Of a stretch of DNA of 64,000 bases, positions 56,121-64,000 are shown piece by piece; within the stretch, counting starts at the first letter, position 1, and every line of letters begins with the position of its first letter. The position numbers and the translations under genes are program-made. Source of the stretch: Balanoglossus misakiensis (Eukaryota; Hemichordata); NCBI GenBank assembly GCA_040954595.2, contig CM082582.2, forward strand, positions 7,750,001 through 7,814,000. The letters run 5' to 3'. The notes beneath the pieces are model-generated. The model saw only the letters and a list, made by a program, of their open reading frames with translations, did not search any database and was not told the DNA's origin.

Positions 56121-57614
56121 TTACACCACAAGTTTCCTCAGTTTCTTTTCGGCATCAAAGAATATAACATAAATAGTAATGTCATCTCGGTGAAAACGAG
56201 CTTCCCCATCAGGCAGAGACAAGGATTCGGACAACTTTTGGGTGCAGATGCCGTGTTCGGTGTCCCCTAGCGCGTGTCGGATGAGATGCGTGGCCACATT
56301 CTGGTCGATTGGCCTCGACGCAAGACCGACTGCTCGCTCCTTCAGCTTCTTGTTAATGTCCGTCAAAGTCTGCCTGTGGGTGGAAGATTTCAGCCGAAAC
56401 GGTTCCAGCGTTTCCTTGCCACTGATGTGGTCCCCAACGAGCTGGACGGCCTTCTCCTTGGACATGACGTCCCAAAGTCCGTCAGTGGCCAGGATCAGGA
56501 ACTTGTCCTGAGGGGAAAGACGGTGATGGATCACTTCTGGCGAGGCCGTCAAATACGGGGGCGAGTAGTAATGCTTGACGGCCAACCTGTTCCAATTTGG
56601 AAAAGCCTTTAGGTTATTAATGGTCCATTTGAACTTGACATCCCCAAATGCTCGCAACGGTGCGAGTTCCGCAAGCAGCCGCCCGTTCTTAATCACAAAG
56701 TTGCTTTCATTGTTGGGATGCGCTCTCCTTATTCGCTCGATCTCGTCTTGGTTGTAACCATTGTGGCGGTGAGACAGCGGTTTGGCTACCCATCCCGACG
56801 CACTGCCGTCGGTTTTTCTGCCCAACACAGCCCGGCTATCGCCAACATTGGCCACAAAAATGTCCACACCGTTGATGTACACGACGCAGGAACACGACCC
56901 AGACAGGGCAACGTCCTCCGCGTCTTGGTACAATTGGCTCCGCCCGCTCAGATGCGCCTTCGCTTCGGAGGAAATGTCTTCATCCAGGCGAACGAACGCC
57001 AAGTCCAGCGCATCGTGGATGTCCTCATCCTCCACGTTCATCTTCATGCTGTCGGTGACAAACCGAAACAAGCTCTTGCGATACCCTTCCAAACTCTCCT
57101 CGCTGACGTAATCATTGGGGTTCCGATACCACTTGACAAGCTGCAGGCTGTGGCGCCTGTTGATGATGGCGTCGTTGATTTCAACAAGCCTGTCGTATGG
57201 CAACAGCGACACGGCGATGTATTCGAACAGTCTTTCACTGATCACCTGAGCGCACGCAGTCCCTGCGTGACCGTCGAATACACCATACAAAAGTCCACCG
57301 GTACGGAGGCACTTCGAGGCAGCCCTTCGATCTTCAATAGGCGCATTGGAGGCCAGCTGATTGGTGTCGAAAGACGTAACTATGCCACCTTCGTACGGAT
57401 TCAAAGTCTCGGATATCTCGTGTTGTCGCAGTTTTTCGCTCAATTCTGACGGCGAAAGTATTGCGTAATTGCAAGCGCCGGTAGAGAATGGCCTCTCGCG
57501 TAAATGAGGGGCTCTAGTAAATGTCGATTCTTGCAAATATTTCCTATAGTTCCGACCAGAGAGGTAGTAAAGGCGTTTCCACTGAATCAACCGGCAACTT
57601 GCCATCGCCCGCAC
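56121..57614 (-). CDS. PDP: Pyruvate dehydrogenase phosphatase, catalytic subunit (PP2C family)
   Basis: A single-exon frame of 497 residues. The enzyme dephosphorylates the E1-alpha subunit and reactivates the mitochondrial pyruvate dehydrogenase complex. The N-terminus is Arg- and Ser-rich without acidic residues in its first 28 positions, as expected of a matrix-targeting peptide. PP2C metal-site motifs are in order: NAPIEDRR (90-97), GVFDGHAG (111-118), NVGDSRAVLG (256-265), ILATDGLWDVM (374-384) and RDDITIYVIFFD (476-487). The family-specific blocks FDTNQLASNAPIEDR, RAFGDVKFKW and ATHLIRHALG separate PDP from other PP2C enzymes. Vertebrates have PDP1 and PDP2; this copy probably predates their split, so no number is given. 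The vertebrate PDP coding region also sits in essentially one exon. It is head-to-head with NFS1. Confidence 0.96.
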   Translation of the reverse strand: MRAMASCRLIQWKRLYYLSGRNYRKYLQESTFTRAPHLRERPFSTGACNYAILSPSELSEKLRQHEISETLNPYEGGIVTSFDTNQLASNAPIEDRRAASKCLRTGGLLYGVFDGHAGTACAQVISERLFEYIAVSLLPYDRLVEINDAIINRRHSLQLVKWYRNPNDYVSEESLEGYRKSLFRFVTDSMKMNVEDEDIHDALDLAFVRLDEDISSEAKAHLSGRSQLYQDAEDVALSGSCSCVVYINGVDIFVANVGDSRAVLGRKTDGSASGWVAKPLSHRHNGYNQDEIERIRRAHPNNESNFVIKNGRLLAELAPLRAFGDVKFKWTINNLKAFPNWNRLAVKHYYSPPYLTASPEVIHHRLSPQDKFLILATDGLWDVMSKEKAVQLVGDHISGKETLEPFRLKSSTHRQTLTDINKKLKERAVGLASRPIDQNVATHLIRHALGDTEHGICTQKLSESLSLPDGEARFHRDDITIYVIFFDAEKKLRKLVV

Positions 57615-58177
57615 GTAACCCTCGTGTTAATGCTGGCTGCAGGTCCACACTGTACCTGCAAGACACCGTTCAAAATTCACACGGAAAATATCGACATGTA
57701 AAGGTGCTGAGTCCCATACGTATCTTCGATTTCATCTAGTATCCATATCCGTATCCGGTGAAAACAACGATCATGAACCTGTCGCGTGTGTACACTGTTA
57801 ATGTTGTCTATGACCTCCTGGGTACAGGGCCGATGTACCGAACGTCACAATCGCAGCTGACCTCGATGAACCATTTGACCTTTGACCGGATACCCCAGCC
57901 GAACGAAATAAAATACTTTGGCCGGAAGATGCGGGAACGGACAGCAAAGCGTACAGACAAATATTTTACTTAACACTGATTCAGAAACTTACTCGTCAGG
58001 TATACACACGCGAAAGCCGTGAAAAATTCTAGTTTCGATGTGGTGAGGCGCCAGACAGGGAAAATTAGAGACCCCTAGCTAGGGTGACAGGAAAACCAGT
58101 TTACTGCGCAGTCAAATTGGCGCACCCATGTTATTGCCTTGCGTAACTAAATATTCTGGAGAACGTAAGTGATCACC
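57615..58177. promoter_or_regulatory. Bidirectional promoter region PDP / NFS1
   Basis: 563 bases separate the divergent start codons of two genes for mitochondrial proteins. No convincing TATA box was seen. A DR1-type motif, TGACCT-T-TGACCG (57876-57888), differs by one base from the perfect consensus bound by HNF4, PPAR/RXR and related receptors. A shared promoter is inferred from spacing. Confidence 0.6.
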
Positions 58178-62332
<4,155 letters not shown>

Positions 62333-64000
62333 TCCCAGAAGTTCAAGTGCGGAGGAAGAGAACTATCGTGAGGCAGCAGTGGTGGCCAGCTGACACCAAC
62401 TTGAATGTGGATGTGAAGTTGGAACAGCAGTCTTCGATCCATGTACGTTTATTTAATCTAGAACAAAAGAAAGCAGTGTTTATGGCAATGTCAGTTTAAC
62501 AAGGTATTATGTTCCACATAAAAACATGTACCAGTCCATCTATGCTGCTGACAAAGTGAAAAGGTAACGCATGTGAAAAATGTCACGTGTTTATTTTTAG
62601 AGAGTGAATACAATGGAATTCCAGCATGATTACATCACATGAATGAAAGGTCTTATATATCAGTCCTGGCTGAGCTATTCTCAAACTTACTTGTCGATCA
62701 ACTTTTACCATTCTTATGGTTGATTTAGGTTATTTCACTGACGCAAAATACCCCCAATTTATGTCTCAGAAAGGCAAGAACTCTCTGTATGAAGTAGAGA
62801 CGGATTGTTTTGATATGTCGCTGAAAGACTGTATAGCATATAAATTTATTGTACAGAATCGTTTACTCTTTGATCACCTTTCAAACGATGTGGCTTTTTT
62901 TTCAGCAAACATGTATATTGCCCGCGGGTTATAGCAGCCCACATAATAAAGACTAAATAAGATAATCTTTTGTGTCACGGATGTGATTTGTCTTGACTTG
63001 CAACGACACAAGCAGTAAAACCAATCAGTTTTAGTGACAGAAGCCACACAAATTCCCGCCCTCCCAAATGGTCGATCTTGTTACCATGTACATAACATAT
63101 ACCAAAGTACATGCAATTTAATTGAGAATCCTTTTTGCTTGAATATGTGGGCTAAAAATCGTATTTAGTGTGCTTGCATGTGAGTACATTGTACATGTAC
63201 ATATCCTCTCCTTGAAGTGCGCCCTCGGTGGTGGTGTTTGCCTATGAACTTGCTGGCAAGGGGCGGGGTTTTCTCCGTGTGCATGTGATCCACGCCTGCA
63301 CAGAGTTGACCGTTGACCCCGTTTAGCATATCAAATCTGCATAAATTTTGTCGCCAGAATGAATGTGTTGCGTCCTGGGTGATGGTGACAGAGACACTGA
63401 TGTACATGGCCGTGATAACTATTGGTAGAGTAGCGCAGCATCCATCCACCAAACTGGACTGGACCGGGCAAAGAAGTGTTACCAAATATAGAAGGTAGCC
63501 TCTTCTCATGCTTGCGCTTGTGCAGACTACGGGCCTTGGCAGCTTTGTTCAGTTCGTTCGTTCACCGACAAGCGCGCGTTTGGCACCCTGTCAGCGGCGT
63601 GTGAACTCGATCACGACTTGAAATCTGTCCATTTGTCATTGACGGGAATTCGGGAATATATGGTAGAAGTGATGTCGATTTCTAGTGGTGTGGATTGCAA
63701 GGTATGAGAACATAACGATTTTGAATGATTGGTCTGACAAACTAGACATTACCACTTCTAATATAAGTAGACAGTGTAGTATTACGTAAACACACGGCCA
63801 TGTGCTGTACCCATGCACAGGTCATTGTCGAATCCGTTGATAAAAAAAATTTCTGGTAAACCTGTGTCTAATAATCTTGAGGGCATGACATTAATAGACT
63901 CTAAAGGTGAAAGAAAGTCGACAGACCTCTTTTCAAAAATTACTATCGTTCCCATCTGGATTCGAACGATAATGTTGATCTAAATGTTACCATACTTGCA
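62333..64000. other. NFS1 3'UTR and downstream DNA
   Basis: The 3'UTR probably ends near AATAAA at 62945-62950. The rest has no recognisable gene. A more GC-rich, CpG-containing stretch at about 63500-63620 could be the start of another gene's promoter beyond the window, but nothing coding is seen. Confidence 0.6.
62945..62950 (+). terminator. Candidate polyA signal for NFS1
   Basis: AATAAA about 610 bases after the NFS1 stop. An earlier AATAAA at 62311 lies inside the last coding exon and is not expected to be used. Confidence 0.45.

Noticed and set aside
63950-64000. B-box-like GTTCGAATCC on the minus strand at the window end
   Set aside because: Any A box would lie outside the window, so a SINE or tRNA cannot be judged.

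Overview
The window is animal nuclear DNA: spliced genes with GT-AG introns, long AT-rich introns, microsatellites and DNA-transposon relics. The gene set and linkage point to an invertebrate deuterostome such as a hemichordate or amphioxus. That placement is inference from gene content; no species-diagnostic sequence was recognised.

Eight protein-coding genes could be assembled, in this order: junctophilin (JPH, +, first exon lies upstream of the window), KLHDC4 (-), ZCCHC14 (+), RBM39 (+), CHMP1A (+), a TSSK-family kinase (-, one exon), pyruvate dehydrogenase phosphatase PDP (-, one exon) and the cysteine desulfurase NFS1 (+). For every multi-exon gene I placed each splice junction by hand. 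The reading frame closes across all exons and the C-termini match the known families. Positions 1-13082 are JPH intron, 15679-21306 and 37378-42393 are intergenic or 3'UTR sequence, and 62333-64000 is NFS1 3'UTR and downstream DNA.

Layout: JPH and KLHDC4 are tail-to-tail. KLHDC4 and ZCCHC14 are head-to-head over about 480 bp, RBM39 follows ZCCHC14 in the same direction, and CHMP1A follows RBM39 closely. CHMP1A and TSSK converge on a polyA region that reads on both strands. PDP and NFS1, both encoding mitochondrial enzymes, are head-to-head over about 560 bp. The genes do not form one pathway: they cover ER-plasma membrane junctions, a kelch protein, RNA binding and tailing, splicing, ESCRT-III, germline signalling, and mitochondrial metabolism with Fe-S assembly.

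The most notable signal is the linkage. From memory of the human map, JPH3-KLHDC4-ZCCHC14, CHMP1A and PDP2 are on 16q; RBM39, NFS1 and JPH2 on 20q; RBM23, JPH4 and TSSK4 on 14q; and JPH1 and PDP1 on 8q. This window looks like the unduplicated ancestor of that vertebrate paralogon. Other observations are a short foldback family with piggyBac-like TTAA ends, a long-armed inverted pair of ATG/CAT microsatellites in NFS1 intron 1, a 20-nt microexon in CHMP1A, and conservation in RBM39 of the residues targeted by aryl-sulfonamide degraders. I found no novel defence, toxin or operon-like system.
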